A DNA stretch of 64,000 bases from Crinalium sp049646245. GTDB lineage: Bacteria > Cyanobacteriota > Cyanobacteriia > Cyanobacteriales > PCC-9333. Position 1 is the stretch's first letter. The number at the start of each line of letters is the position of its first letter. The translations under genes and the position numbers were made by a program. The stretch lies in the NCBI GenBank assembly GCA_049646245.1, contig JBARVL010000027.1:1-64000 (forward strand). Reading direction: 5' to 3'. Under the pieces are notes generated by a model that made no database searches, was not told where the DNA came from, and saw nothing but the letters and a program-made list of their open reading frames with translations. Below, piece by piece: positions 48,857-57,745 of the stretch.

Positions 48857-51196
48857 TTAAGTAATTTTCTCGCCTTTGTAAGTAATGTGATAAGGTCTAT
48901 CAAGCGCAAATATATTTATCTTGTTAACAGGTTCTTTGATTTCAAGAGTATTCTTTCCTGAGAACTTTTTCTCTTTTTTCTTTACTGGTATACCGTCTCG
49001 AAGATTTTGCTTGTCTATTAAGTTTTGTTTCAAGGCTGCTGTATAGGCAAATCCAGACGTGAACATAGCAAGAATACCAGTAATCCCTACTCGCAAGCCT
49101 ACGTTGAAGCCAACCTGCTTTAAGCCCCCCTTGATATAAGCCATCCCAACCTGCTTGAGCGTTTCTTTGCCGATTAGGGCTGCTATGGCAGCCCACGTTC
49201 CACCTACGCCCAAAAACGTAGGAAGGCTTGCTGTAACAGCTACGCCTGCAAACCCAGCAACTGTAGTTATTGCTCCAATTGCTCCGATGGCTGCATACTC
49301 CGGTTGTTCTATGGCTGTCTCCATTGCGGTAGTAACAAGATTTTGAGCATTTTTTAGAACTTTTACAACACCACTGCCATCAGGGGCTAGAGTTTCATTA
49401 ATTATTTTCACGGTGTTTTTGTAAGCATCTCCTGCGGATTTATGGAGATCGTCGAACGAGCTTGCTAGTAGTTCTCTTCCTATTCCCATTGTTACCGTGC
49501 CAAGAAAGTTGGTAAGTTTTCGTTGTTCTTGCTCCGGTAGTTTGTCTACTCCTTTGGCTACGTCGCTAATGTTGGATAAAGCTTTCTTGTTGCTGGCTTT
49601 GATTTCCTCTATTTTAGGAGGATTCTTTTCGAGGATCGGCTGCTCTTTGTCCATCACGGACAAGGTGTACATCAAGTGTTCCCTGTCAGCACTTGCTAGG
49701 TTAATTAACCCGTCGAACGTGGCTACTGCTTGCATACCTGTTGATACAACTTCAGTCATTGGCACTCCCCCTCTAGCAATTGATCCTGAGTAGACATTTG
49801 CAAAATGATCTTGAACCGCCGTTTCACCTGGCATTCCAATAACCCCCATGTCTAAAGGAGGTGTCCCTGGAATTGTCCTATCCTGCCTAAATGCTATAGA
49901 AGCATCTACTGAATTACTTTTGATTTCGACCATGTGCGCTGCTTCGTGAAAGGCTTCAGATGCGATCGCGCCATCTAGATCAATTCCTTCGGCGGCTTCC
50001 GTATCCTCCGCCCACCCTGTCCCTATGCCAATTAGTCCATCTACACTGGGATCTTTGTAGAAAGCAGTTTTATCCAGAGACTTGTTCCACGAACTTCCTT
50101 GATTAGCCTTGTTTGAAACCCGTCCAGGCTCTGTTGCTAAAGTCGAGAGTATGAATGCTCGATGCCCTTCGTTAACAGAAAGAACAAGATTCGTCTCGGT
50201 GTTGGTCATCTTCTGGATGCGCTGAATATGTTTCAATGCGCTGTCGATCATCTGCTTCCGTTCGTCGGGCAGTATTCCTCCCTTATTACTACCACCTTGA
50301 TCAAACCCCCCTAGTTGCTGGCTAACGACCCCCATTAGCTCACGATCCATTACATCTTGATCGGATGGAAATCGCTGAGATAGATCACTAACTGTTCCAC
50401 TAGGCTTATCGGATTTTTGTAATCGCGCCAGCAATTTCTCGTAGTCTTTTTCTTTATTGCCTTGCGGACTAATGATGCTAGAGATTAAATCTCCGTATTT
50501 AATCTCCGATTTTAGAACACCAGACCTCCAATCTAGCTGATTTTCAATTTGTTTTTTTTCGTTTAAGTTTGAAGTTTTTGCAGCTTTTTCCGATAAATCT
50601 AGAATTTCTTTGTAGCGATTTCCGAGGTCGTCAAAACCACCTTGCTTACTCAAAACCATTCTGTAGCCTTTGCCTACCATAAGGTTCTGAGTCGCTTCCG
50701 TAAGTCTGTCGCTATCAGCAGCCACCTGCCCTTTGGATACCCTGGTGGCTACATCTATGTAGTTGGCTTCCGCTTTATCGGCAAATGCTTGAAGCTCATC
50801 TCTTTGTTCTTTGGGCATAAGGTATGCAAGATGGAAGTCAGAGATTGCTTTCTTAGCTTCTTTTCGGTTTATGCCCATCGTGGATAAGATCTCGGACTCT
50901 CGCCCACGTCTGTCTTCTGCATCAAGGGAATAGTAGTCAGGAAATTGATCGGAAAAAAAGTTTTCGTCAAGATTTCTTGTTAACTCTTTAAGTGGGTTAG
51001 GGTTATTGCCTACTACGCTGGGACTGTTACCTGCTACGCCTGAAGCTCCTTTACGTTTGAAAGTACCGTCTGGATTTCTTTCGATTTTCTTTTCAAACTC
51101 AGGGTTGCTTATTTCGCCTGTCGCTACGATCGTTATCATCAGTTCAAGCGATCGCATCTGAGCCGCAGCTATCCGCATTGATAAAATATTGCTCAT
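48857..51196 (-). CDS. Leader-family protein 5 with zincin motif
   Basis: The leader of this 779-residue protein (MRSLELMITIVATGEI, then ERNPDGTFKRKG) is followed by a long charged helical region (about 80-330). A metalloprotease-like HEAAH motif lies at about 417-421, and the acid in VPMTEVVSTG (about 482) could be the third ligand. The C-terminal region (about 635-710) holds METAIEQPEYAAIGAIGA and hydrophobic segments that align with the 16747 protein. A virion-borne protease or toxin-like cargo is plausible. Confidence 0.6.
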   Translation of the reverse strand: MSNILSMRIAAAQMRSLELMITIVATGEISNPEFEKKIERNPDGTFKRKGASGVAGNSPSVVGNNPNPLKELTRNLDENFFSDQFPDYYSLDAEDRRGRESEILSTMGINRKEAKKAISDFHLAYLMPKEQRDELQAFADKAEANYIDVATRVSKGQVAADSDRLTEATQNLMVGKGYRMVLSKQGGFDDLGNRYKEILDLSEKAAKTSNLNEKKQIENQLDWRSGVLKSEIKYGDLISSIISPQGNKEKDYEKLLARLQKSDKPSGTVSDLSQRFPSDQDVMDRELMGVVSQQLGGFDQGGSNKGGILPDERKQMIDSALKHIQRIQKMTNTETNLVLSVNEGHRAFILSTLATEPGRVSNKANQGSSWNKSLDKTAFYKDPSVDGLIGIGTGWAEDTEAAEGIDLDGAIASEAFHEAAHMVEIKSNSVDASIAFRQDRTIPGTPPLDMGVIGMPGETAVQDHFANVYSGSIARGGVPMTEVVSTGMQAVATFDGLINLASADREHLMYTLSVMDKEQPILEKNPPKIEEIKASNKKALSNISDVAKGVDKLPEQEQRKLTNFLGTVTMGIGRELLASSFDDLHKSAGDAYKNTVKIINETLAPDGSGVVKVLKNAQNLVTTAMETAIEQPEYAAIGAIGAITTVAGFAGVAVTASLPTFLGVGGTWAAIAALIGKETLKQVGMAYIKGGLKQVGFNVGLRVGITGILAMFTSGFAYTAALKQNLIDKQNLRDGIPVKKKEKKFSGKNTLEIKEPVNKINIFALDRPYHITYKGEKIT

Positions 51197-51257
51197 ACTT
51201 TCAATAACTGTTTTTCTTTATCATATATCTTAGATAAACACCTTTTAGTAAAAGTAA

Positions 51258-51292
51258 AAAACCAACGTGTTGATCAACACGTTGGTTTTTTA
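51258..51292. terminator. Terminator formed by the recurrent palindrome (site 7)
   Basis: AACC-AACGTGTTGATCAACACGTT-GGTTTTTT with a left A run is the same layout as site 2. On the minus strand it ends the 51293-52525 gene. Confidence 0.8.
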
Positions 51293-52525
51293 TTACCGTT
51301 TCCGAGACATTATTTTTTCATATTCATCCCAGGCAACATTAACTTCTTTCATTTTCTCCGTCGCTTCAGTGTCTTGGCAAGTATCAGGGTGATATTGACG
51401 AGCTAGCCTGCGATAAGCCTGCTTCGCTTCTGAGTAGCCTGTGCTTTCGGTGATACCTAGAACTTTAAAGCAAGATGTTTTGTAACTACTTGGAAATTTG
51501 AAATCTCTGGCTCTAGCTCTTTCATTGAAATCGTTGAAGTAGCTATGCCATTCAGGGGCTGGGACATAATAAATTTCCCACTCAGGAGTTTTTCGGTAGT
51601 CGCCTTCCCCGTAAATCCATTTGTCGTATGGGACGGGGATTTTCTGGAACTTCAAGAAAAAGGAAAAAATTTTGTCTAAAACTGGACTTTGGAAAAGGTC
51701 AATAATTTGCCTAGTCCATTTTCGCCACAGAGGAATACCTTTTTCTAGAACGTGCTTTGCAATAAATTCATTAATGGTGTAATGTTCCCGTCCTGATGAT
51801 TCGTGTTTTTTTGAATTAATTGCCTGGAATTCATTTACCAGACTCAGGAAGTCCGAGTGTTTGTCTTCACTAACTTTTGAACCGAAATAAACCCATCCGT
51901 TTGCCACCATTGAATTTATTTCAGGTTGTTCGATGCCGATTGCGTAAGCTATTCCGACAAGTGAATGAGTTTTAAAAATAAAATGTTTTTGGCATTCTTT
52001 GACGAATTTCCAGTTATTTAAGTAGTCTAACCAGTACTTTCTGAAATTCTGTCTTGCCCCCAGGTAGGAAAGAACAGGTTTTGGTTTAATCCTTGAGTTG
52101 GGTCTAAGAGGTTTTAGAGGTGCTGTGCAACCTGGAACCTTTTTAACGATATCGAATTTGAGCGTACTGTCTAGCTCGTCAAGCAAATCAAGTAAATGCT
52201 CTGCGTTCATCTGCCTGCAAGGAGAAATTATTTCGCGGAGAACACAGACAAAGTGTGTTGCTAATTCTAGCCATCTTTCAATTTTTTCTCGTTTTTTTCT
52301 TTTGGCTTCATTCGCCTCTGAATCTTTGACGATTTTGGGTCTGGTTTTCAGCCATTTCTCCACAATTCTTAACCCATTGCTGTTGTAACAGTATTTTAGC
52401 CAGCGACTACGAGGCTCCCTGATTTCAGGAAAGATTTTTGTAGCTAAAGTGATCTGCTGGCGATCAAGCGATCGCATTTCGCTGATGTCCTTTTCCGTCA
52501 TTCTCCATTCAGGGATTTCAGTCAT
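51293..52525 (-). CDS. Protein with C-terminal J-domain
   Basis: In this protein of about 410 residues the last 65 (CFKVLGITESTGYSEAKQAY, then RRLARQYHPDTCQD) are a J-domain with the HPD motif that stimulates DnaK/Hsp70. The larger N-terminal part is helical and unrecognised, so the J-domain is C-terminal rather than N-terminal. The ATG at 52525 is preferred over the TTG at 52534. It could recruit the host chaperone for replication or assembly. Confidence 0.8.
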   Translation of the reverse strand: MTEIPEWRMTEKDISEMRSLDRQQITLATKIFPEIREPRSRWLKYCYNSNGLRIVEKWLKTRPKIVKDSEANEAKRKKREKIERWLELATHFVCVLREIISPCRQMNAEHLLDLLDELDSTLKFDIVKKVPGCTAPLKPLRPNSRIKPKPVLSYLGARQNFRKYWLDYLNNWKFVKECQKHFIFKTHSLVGIAYAIGIEQPEINSMVANGWVYFGSKVSEDKHSDFLSLVNEFQAINSKKHESSGREHYTINEFIAKHVLEKGIPLWRKWTRQIIDLFQSPVLDKIFSFFLKFQKIPVPYDKWIYGEGDYRKTPEWEIYYVPAPEWHSYFNDFNERARARDFKFPSSYKTSCFKVLGITESTGYSEAKQAYRRLARQYHPDTCQDTEATEKMKEVNVAWDEYEKIMSRKR

Positions 52526-52553
52526 GCTACTCAATTAACGCAATACTGTACTA

Positions 52554-52562
52554 TGATATACT
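52554..52562 (+). promoter_or_regulatory. Extended -10 promoter TGATATACT
   Basis: This motif copy lies 25 bp upstream of the ATG at 52587. Confidence 0.5.
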
Positions 52563-52586
52563 AATTTAGGGATTAATAGGAACACG

Positions 52587-53282
52587 ATGGATAAAGCAAA
52601 GCTCATTCGTGAAATTGAACAGGACTTAGGTTTTGAGCAATTACAGACCGCTCTTTACCTACTTCCAGATAGTCTGGCAAAAGAGGTCTTTACCAACTTC
52701 AAGACCAGACCAGACGCTCTTAAATGGGCTAGGAGATACAAGATGTCATCTGCTCAAATTCGCAGTACTGTGAGGCTTGTTTCAAAGCGCCTCGTGGATG
52801 CGATCACCGAGTTCTATCCCAAGAATTGGGCGACCCCATGCGACACTACGTTTTTAGCTCAAATGAACGTAGCGTCTGAGCTTGTGTCGGTATCTAATCA
52901 GGAGAAACTTAAACTGGTTGAATGCTTGACGACTATTTCTTTGCAGGAAAAGAGGGACTACATACGGCTGGTCAAGAAAAACAAAGCCGATCTCACTAAC
53001 CCCTTAGCAAAAAGGGTTGAGGTGAATATCGCCTTGTTTTTGTTCAAGCAGCAGCTTACAGTAGCAGAATTCTTCCAACAAGAAAAAGATTCTTTGGACA
53101 GGCTAGAATTACCTTCGCGATTGTCTAACGCACTGCGGAGGTTGAGAATCCACAAGGTTTCCGAACTAGGCAAGCTGCTCGACGACCCAGATTATGATGA
53201 TGTATTGGCAACGCAGAACTTAGGACGGGAAAGCATGGCAACCATCAAAAGCAGGTACGAAAGTTTTGTGCGGAGAGCCTAA
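52587..53282 (+). CDS. Protein with RNA polymerase alpha-CTD-like tail
   Basis: In this 231-residue protein the C-terminal part (about 175-230: LELPSRLSNALRRLRIHKVS, then ELGKLLDD and NLGRESMATIKSRY) follows the alpha-CTD pattern LELSVRSxNCLKRxxI.TVGELL...NFGKKSLEEIK. The first 170 residues are helical and basic. It may contact DNA or the host polymerase; this is inferred. Confidence 0.6.
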   Translation: MDKAKLIREIEQDLGFEQLQTALYLLPDSLAKEVFTNFKTRPDALKWARRYKMSSAQIRSTVRLVSKRLVDAITEFYPKNWATPCDTTFLAQMNVASELVSVSNQEKLKLVECLTTISLQEKRDYIRLVKKNKADLTNPLAKRVEVNIALFLFKQQLTVAEFFQQEKDSLDRLELPSRLSNALRRLRIHKVSELGKLLDDPDYDDVLATQNLGRESMATIKSRYESFVRRA

Positions 53283-53287
53283 CAACA

Positions 53288-53348
53288 TTTGATAACAAAC
53301 CCTATCAGGAAGATTTCTACATCTTTCGGGTAGGGTTTGTTATTGGGA
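53288..53348 (+). terminator. Terminator
   Basis: AACAAACCCTA and TAGGGTTTGTT form an 11-bp stem around an internal hairpin-like insert, just after the 52587 gene. Confidence 0.75.
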
Positions 53349-53398
53349 TTGGGGTCATAGAAATATATTGGTTATTGAGATTCTATTATTAATCCATG

Positions 53399-53458
53399 CA
53401 AAAAAGCCTACTGAATTTTTTAATTCAGTAGGCTTTCAATGTGTTGATCAACAGGTTA
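53399..53458. terminator. Terminator and degenerate recurrent palindrome (site 8)
   Basis: AAAGCCTACTGAATT and AATTCAGTAGGCTTT form a perfect stem around TTTT, followed by CAATGTGTTGATCAACAGGTT, a decayed palindrome. It serves the minus-strand ParB gene. Confidence 0.75.
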
Positions 53459-54244
53459 AAGTTGATCTAGTAGTGATTTCACTTGCTCCTGCCACGTTTC
53501 TTCACTTTCGGGGATAGTTGCTAGCAGCTTCTTGAGGCAATTTTTTGCAGGCGATCGCCAGTCGGGGCTAGTTGTTCCAGGCATATCGGCGAATAATTCG
53601 GCAGGTAACGACATGGCTAATTCCTCAGCCCTACGTTTTTTTATCAACTGCAAATCGTCCATTTTAATTCTGCCGTTTTCTTCTAGCACAGGCAACAATA
53701 AGGCTTGTTCAGAAGGCAAGTAAGTTGCGATTATTCTGGCGACGGTAGGCTTGATGTTACCCTGCTTAAAAGCCGCTTTCAGTTCTGGGATTAATCGCAT
53801 TAATCTAGCGATTTTTTTAATAGTTATGCGGTCGATAAAGCCTTGATCCGCGATCGTTTCATCGTCGAATCTTTGCTCTAAAAGATTTTCGTAGGACTCC
53901 AAGTCAGAAAGAGTGTTTTCCTCGCGATGGTAGTTTTCAGTGATAGCCAGAATCGCCTGATGTGACACACTGCTATTGTCTTCGTAGACTACGGCGGGGA
54001 TTGTTGTAAATCCGTTTTTCCTAGCAGCTTTTATTCTTCTTCTGCCAGCAATTACTTTGTATTTGCCGCGCTTTTTGGACAGGACAACTGGTTCAATAAC
54101 TCCGAATCGTTTTACACTTTCACAGAATTTAGAAGATGGTTCTCCCCCAGGTAAGTTCTTGGGAATTTCGTCTAAAGAGACTTCTTTGTAAACCGGAAAA
54201 GGTAATTGTTCTGGCAATAAAGTAAGCTGTGTTGAATTCTCCAT
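53456..54244 (-). CDS. ParB-like partition protein
   Basis: This 262-residue protein has an N-terminal ParB/Srx-type domain: VSLDEIPKNLPGG, FGVIEPVVLSKKRGKYKVIA, GRRRIKAARKNGFTTIPAVV and ENYHREENTLSDLE. A helix-turn-helix region (about 135-200) follows. ParB proteins bind palindromic centromere sites and, in many cases, hydrolyse CTP. It starts 4 bp after the 54249 gene stop. No ParA is in the window. Confidence 0.8.
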   Translation of the reverse strand: MENSTQLTLLPEQLPFPVYKEVSLDEIPKNLPGGEPSSKFCESVKRFGVIEPVVLSKKRGKYKVIAGRRRIKAARKNGFTTIPAVVYEDNSSVSHQAILAITENYHREENTLSDLESYENLLEQRFDDETIADQGFIDRITIKKIARLMRLIPELKAAFKQGNIKPTVARIIATYLPSEQALLLPVLEENGRIKMDDLQLIKKRRAEELAMSLPAELFADMPGTTSPDWRSPAKNCLKKLLATIPESEETWQEQVKSLLDQL

Positions 54245-54248
54245 TTGA

Positions 54249-55019
54249 TTATTCCTCTACTAACTCAGACGGAATATTAGCTTCGCCAACTCTTTCCATA
54301 GTCGCTTCTGCATCTTCACCTTTTACGACGGCAATCCGAGTGCATGGGAAAGACGCGAAGATTGCTGGGCGGTATGCAGACTTGTCTTTGAACGGTTGTG
54401 CGTATCCGTAATACTCAAAACTCGGCATTTTTCGCAAAACTTTGAGCTTTTCTAGCCTAGAGGAATCCGGTAGGATGGCAGCTATTAGGGTGTCCAATTC
54501 ATCCACCGAGTTCCCTTCGTCGTCGGTATTTATGAATTTACCGCCAACTAAGTCATGCCACCAAAGCCCCGCACACATTCTCGGTGAGGACTGTTTCAGT
54601 AATATACTGGGTCGGTGGAAGTTAATTTCTTTAGGGCATTCCCACTTAGGAAAGTAGTTTTCAATCCCATCGATCCATGCTTTGTGATGGACGAGAAGTA
54701 GCCGACTAGCACTAGAAAGTTTTGAAAAATCTAGATTTTTAGGGACTCTTCGAGATAGCCCCAATCGTTTTACTTCCTCTATAAAATCAGCAACATTAGG
54801 GTAGTATTGTGCGCCAACCCAATCAATTACATGGTGAACACTGCTATTTCCTCGCGGACGTTCGATCAACCGAACTCCTTTGGCACTTAGCCTCCATGCT
54901 TCTTCGATTAAGTGTGGGGGATCTACAATGAAATGCTCTATGGGTAATCCGTAAGGGGATAGCTGGCATTCCAGGTAAACTCCCCCTGCTTTTCTTCTCC
55001 CACAACCTCGTTCTGCCAT
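54249..55019 (-). CDS. Hypothetical protein cotranscribed with parB, 256 aa
   Basis: This protein is not recognised. The N-terminus is GCGRRKAGGVYLE, with further Cys/His/Trp positions (PKWECPKEIN, CAGLWWHDLVGG). It directly precedes parB by 4 bp. An AATGATATACC motif lies near 55062 in the opposite direction. Function unknown. Confidence 0.55.
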   Translation of the reverse strand: MAERGCGRRKAGGVYLECQLSPYGLPIEHFIVDPPHLIEEAWRLSAKGVRLIERPRGNSSVHHVIDWVGAQYYPNVADFIEEVKRLGLSRRVPKNLDFSKLSSASRLLLVHHKAWIDGIENYFPKWECPKEINFHRPSILLKQSSPRMCAGLWWHDLVGGKFINTDDEGNSVDELDTLIAAILPDSSRLEKLKVLRKMPSFEYYGYAQPFKDKSAYRPAIFASFPCTRIAVVKGEDAEATMERVGEANIPSELVEE

Positions 55020-55104
55020 TTTATTATTCCTGTATGAATGTCGAACTCGTGTTCGTTATTTAATGATATACCATTATTGTGAAATTTGCTTTAAAGGATA
55101 AGGT

Positions 55105-55143
55105 CATAAAAAACACGCCCTATTTTTAAGGCGTGTTTTAATT
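55105..55143. terminator. Terminator hairpin
   Basis: AAAACACGCC and GGCGTGTTTT flank a short A/T loop, ending the 55163-56728 gene. Confidence 0.7.
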
Positions 55144-55162
55144 AGTTTTTGCGAGTTAAGTT

Positions 55163-56728
55163 TTAAGCTGCCTTAATCACTTCTAGTAGTTGAGCTTTTT
55201 TCACTTCAACTGCTTGCGAGTCATCCCATTCTTTGTCTTCAATTGGAAGAACGTAACAGATATCTTTGCCTTTTGAGGCGGCAGGAATATCAACAACTTG
55301 TACTGATTCACCCACGACTAGGCTGTATTTAATCGTAGAAGCTTTACCAGTAGCTCTGATAATTCTCATTAATCCATCGCTAGGGCTTCCGTCTGGTGAG
55401 CCAACCTCTCCTTTGTAGGTGTAGATTTTACCTTCATCGCTAACTTCTTTAGGGGACTCCTCGACAGGACTTTCTTCAGCATCAATAATTTCTGGTTGTA
55501 GCTTGGTGCTACTTTTTTTAGTTTTGGTTTTGTCGGATGCTGCGGATGTAGACTTTGCTTTTGTTGTCGCTGGCGCTGCCGATTCAGAAGATTTTCTGGC
55601 ACTAGCCTTCTTGGTTGTCGGCGCTGCTGTCTCAGGGGATTTTTTAGTACTAGCTTTTGTAGGACTTTTACCGTTTTCGGTATTTGAATCCAAAGCAACT
55701 GCGGGAGCAGTTAACTGTTTTTCAAGCTTTTCTTCAAGACTTTTAACAGTAGCTTGCAGCGCGGGAACTTGCTCCTCTAACGAGAAAGCTTTGCGAACTA
55801 AAAAGTTAACAGCTTCGGAGAACTCTAATTGTTCAGCCTTCGCATATTTTTTGACTTTTTTTGCCAAATCTGGCTGTAATTCGATCGCAGTCCTGGTCGT
55901 GCGATTACTGGCGCTAGGCGGTTGGCTCTCCGACGCTGGGTTAGAATCTGCTTCTGTATTTTCAGGAGGTACGGGAGTACTAGGCACAATTGCCCCAGAT
56001 TCAGATGTTTCTCCGCCCGTCGATTCTTCGCTTGAAGCCTCTTCTTCGCGATCGCCGACTTGCTCCTCGTCAAGGTCTTCATCCTCTGCGTCTTGGGCTG
56101 AGTCGTCACCATCTGATTCTGAAGCAGTTGTGTCAGGTTTTGATTGAGCGGTGGGCAGCGTGTATGTAGTTCCGTCTTTCTTTACGATCTGCACTTCCTG
56201 CCTAGCTTTTTCACGAGCCAAAGCTTTCTCTGGATCTGTTTCTTCCCACTCCTTCATCAACTCTTTTCTAGCCAGCATTACGGTTTGACGAGACAATCCG
56301 TACTTTTCAGCTAGGCTTTTATCTGACTGTTTCCAGTAGTTTTCGTCCTGAAGAACCATCTTCATCTTTTTGCGCTTATCGCCCCCGTTTAAGGGCAAGC
56401 GATCAGTCGCTGACGGAGGGTTTGCTGCGTAGGCAGCCTCTAATGCTTCAGCCATCGTCCCTTCGTAGTAATCTACTAGCGGGTACGTGCTTTTATTTCT
56501 TGACAAAGACGCTTTCAGGCGATGTTCGCCATCAGGACAAACACAAATAGTCCTTTCCAGATCCTCTGGATGAGGGACGCGGTAAATCACGGGAGGCGAT
56601 AGTTTGTCGTCCCAATCCTCGGATGCTTGTCGTGTTGCCAACTCTTCTATCCAGTTGGAGTTGGTCGCGATGCGGCATTGAGCCGCTCCGAATACCACTT
56701 CCTTTAGCGGGAAATTTTCCTTGAGCAT
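55163..56728 (-). CDS. ParB-like nucleoid protein with long disordered region
   Basis: In this 521-residue protein the N-terminal part (about 20-150) has a ParB-like fold (CPDGEHRLKAS, YPLVDYYEGT) and a helix-turn-helix KYGLSRQTVMLARKEL. A Glu/Ser-rich linker (about 195-275) follows. RHH-like TAIELQPDLAKKVKKYAK and a coiled coil come next, then a Lys/Ser/Thr/Ala-rich histone-like tail and a small C-terminal domain. The design suggests a DNA-organising or partition protein. It is the second ParB-like protein in the window. Confidence 0.65.
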   Translation of the reverse strand: MLKENFPLKEVVFGAAQCRIATNSNWIEELATRQASEDWDDKLSPPVIYRVPHPEDLERTICVCPDGEHRLKASLSRNKSTYPLVDYYEGTMAEALEAAYAANPPSATDRLPLNGGDKRKKMKMVLQDENYWKQSDKSLAEKYGLSRQTVMLARKELMKEWEETDPEKALAREKARQEVQIVKKDGTTYTLPTAQSKPDTTASESDGDDSAQDAEDEDLDEEQVGDREEEASSEESTGGETSESGAIVPSTPVPPENTEADSNPASESQPPSASNRTTRTAIELQPDLAKKVKKYAKAEQLEFSEAVNFLVRKAFSLEEQVPALQATVKSLEEKLEKQLTAPAVALDSNTENGKSPTKASTKKSPETAAPTTKKASARKSSESAAPATTKAKSTSAASDKTKTKKSSTKLQPEIIDAEESPVEESPKEVSDEGKIYTYKGEVGSPDGSPSDGLMRIIRATGKASTIKYSLVVGESVQVVDIPAASKGKDICYVLPIEDKEWDDSQAVEVKKAQLLEVIKAA

Positions 56729-56859
56729 CGCTAGTTTATCCTTTAGTCACACGCAGTAACTATTATTGCATTTTTTTAGAACTGTGGCTAAGATAACATA
56801 CAAGCAAGCCTTTTGCGGTTGGAATTAATTCAAGATAATTAACTAGGGTAAATTGAAAG

Positions 56860-57693
56860 ATGATTACCAGCGTAAGACAGCGTGAGAAACTATTTGAAAA
56901 TCCTGGTGTAGATACAAGAAATAATCCAAATGGAGAAATGGCTTTACATTGGGAGGAAATAAATCAAAAAAACTCTCCTTCACGGTTAATGAATGAAGAG
57001 ATATTCCTTAGAGATCAAGCTCGAAAAATTCGGGGACTACTTAACAATGAGTCTGAAAACAATCAGAAAATAAAACAGTTGTTGGGCAGTTCGGCTCAAA
57101 AAGCAATTTTAGTTGGTGAGCTATTGGACGAGGTTTATCAAGTTTACCGTCGTAGGTTTATAAAATGGGCAGAAGAAGAAGTTGGAATACCCTATGCTAC
57201 CGCTTACTGCCGCCGAAGAGTTTACGCTGTTTTTGGCAAGCATAAGAAAGTTGTTGGGAACTACATTAGTATTGCAGCTATGCAAGCTTTGTCTGCGGTT
57301 CAGGTTGAGAAAAAATGCCCCGAAGCGATTGAAAAAGCTATTTCATACGCCCAAAACAAGCAGTTTATTGACTATGCTGATGCACTGGCTTTGATTGAAG
57401 GTAGTGAACTTGTCAGCGATTTTATTGCTCCCGCTAGCCCACTTTGTCGTTCGTTATCAGATGCCCCCAAGAAACTACCTAGTGATGAGGCTGTTACTTC
57501 TCCAAACCCCGAAGATACGGTACGAGCCGAACAGCCTGTATCGAAAAAGAGAAGATCGCAGCATCGGATGTCCAGGGATATCGCCGGACTTGTAAATCGA
57601 CTGTCGGCTGTGATCGGCGAAGACGCTGTACGACAAAAACTATTGCAATGGGAGTCCGAAATACTTATACAGCAGGACTTTGAAGGCAAGTAA
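56860..57693 (+). CDS. DUF3102-like protein, 277 aa
   Basis: The region VGELLDEVYQVYRRRFIKWA, then EEEVGIPYATAYCRRRVYAV (about 87-125), matches the DUF3102 pattern of phage and plasmid proteins. The C-terminal part is basic (KKRRSQHRMSRD), followed by a helix. It may be a DNA-binding accessory protein. Divergent from the ParB-like gene at 56728. Confidence 0.6.
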   Translation: MITSVRQREKLFENPGVDTRNNPNGEMALHWEEINQKNSPSRLMNEEIFLRDQARKIRGLLNNESENNQKIKQLLGSSAQKAILVGELLDEVYQVYRRRFIKWAEEEVGIPYATAYCRRRVYAVFGKHKKVVGNYISIAAMQALSAVQVEKKCPEAIEKAISYAQNKQFIDYADALALIEGSELVSDFIAPASPLCRSLSDAPKKLPSDEAVTSPNPEDTVRAEQPVSKKRRSQHRMSRDIAGLVNRLSAVIGEDAVRQKLLQWESEILIQQDFEGK

Positions 57694-57703
57694 TGAGTAA
57701 AAA

Positions 57704-57712
57704 TGCTATAAT
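57704..57712 (+). promoter_or_regulatory. Extended -10 promoter of acidic gene 1
   Basis: AAATGCTATAATAGAGAGGT lies about 35 bp upstream of the ATG at 57746 and is almost identical to the promoter at 61459. Confidence 0.7.
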
Positions 57713-57745
57713 AGAGAGGTACAGACCAAGAAGGATACTACCTCA

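Noticed and set aside
55503..56147. Plus-strand ORF rich in Ser, Val and Ala opposite the ParB-like gene
   Set aside because: It is a shadow of the low-complexity Glu/Ser/Lys linker of the minus-strand protein and has no promoter or ribosome site.
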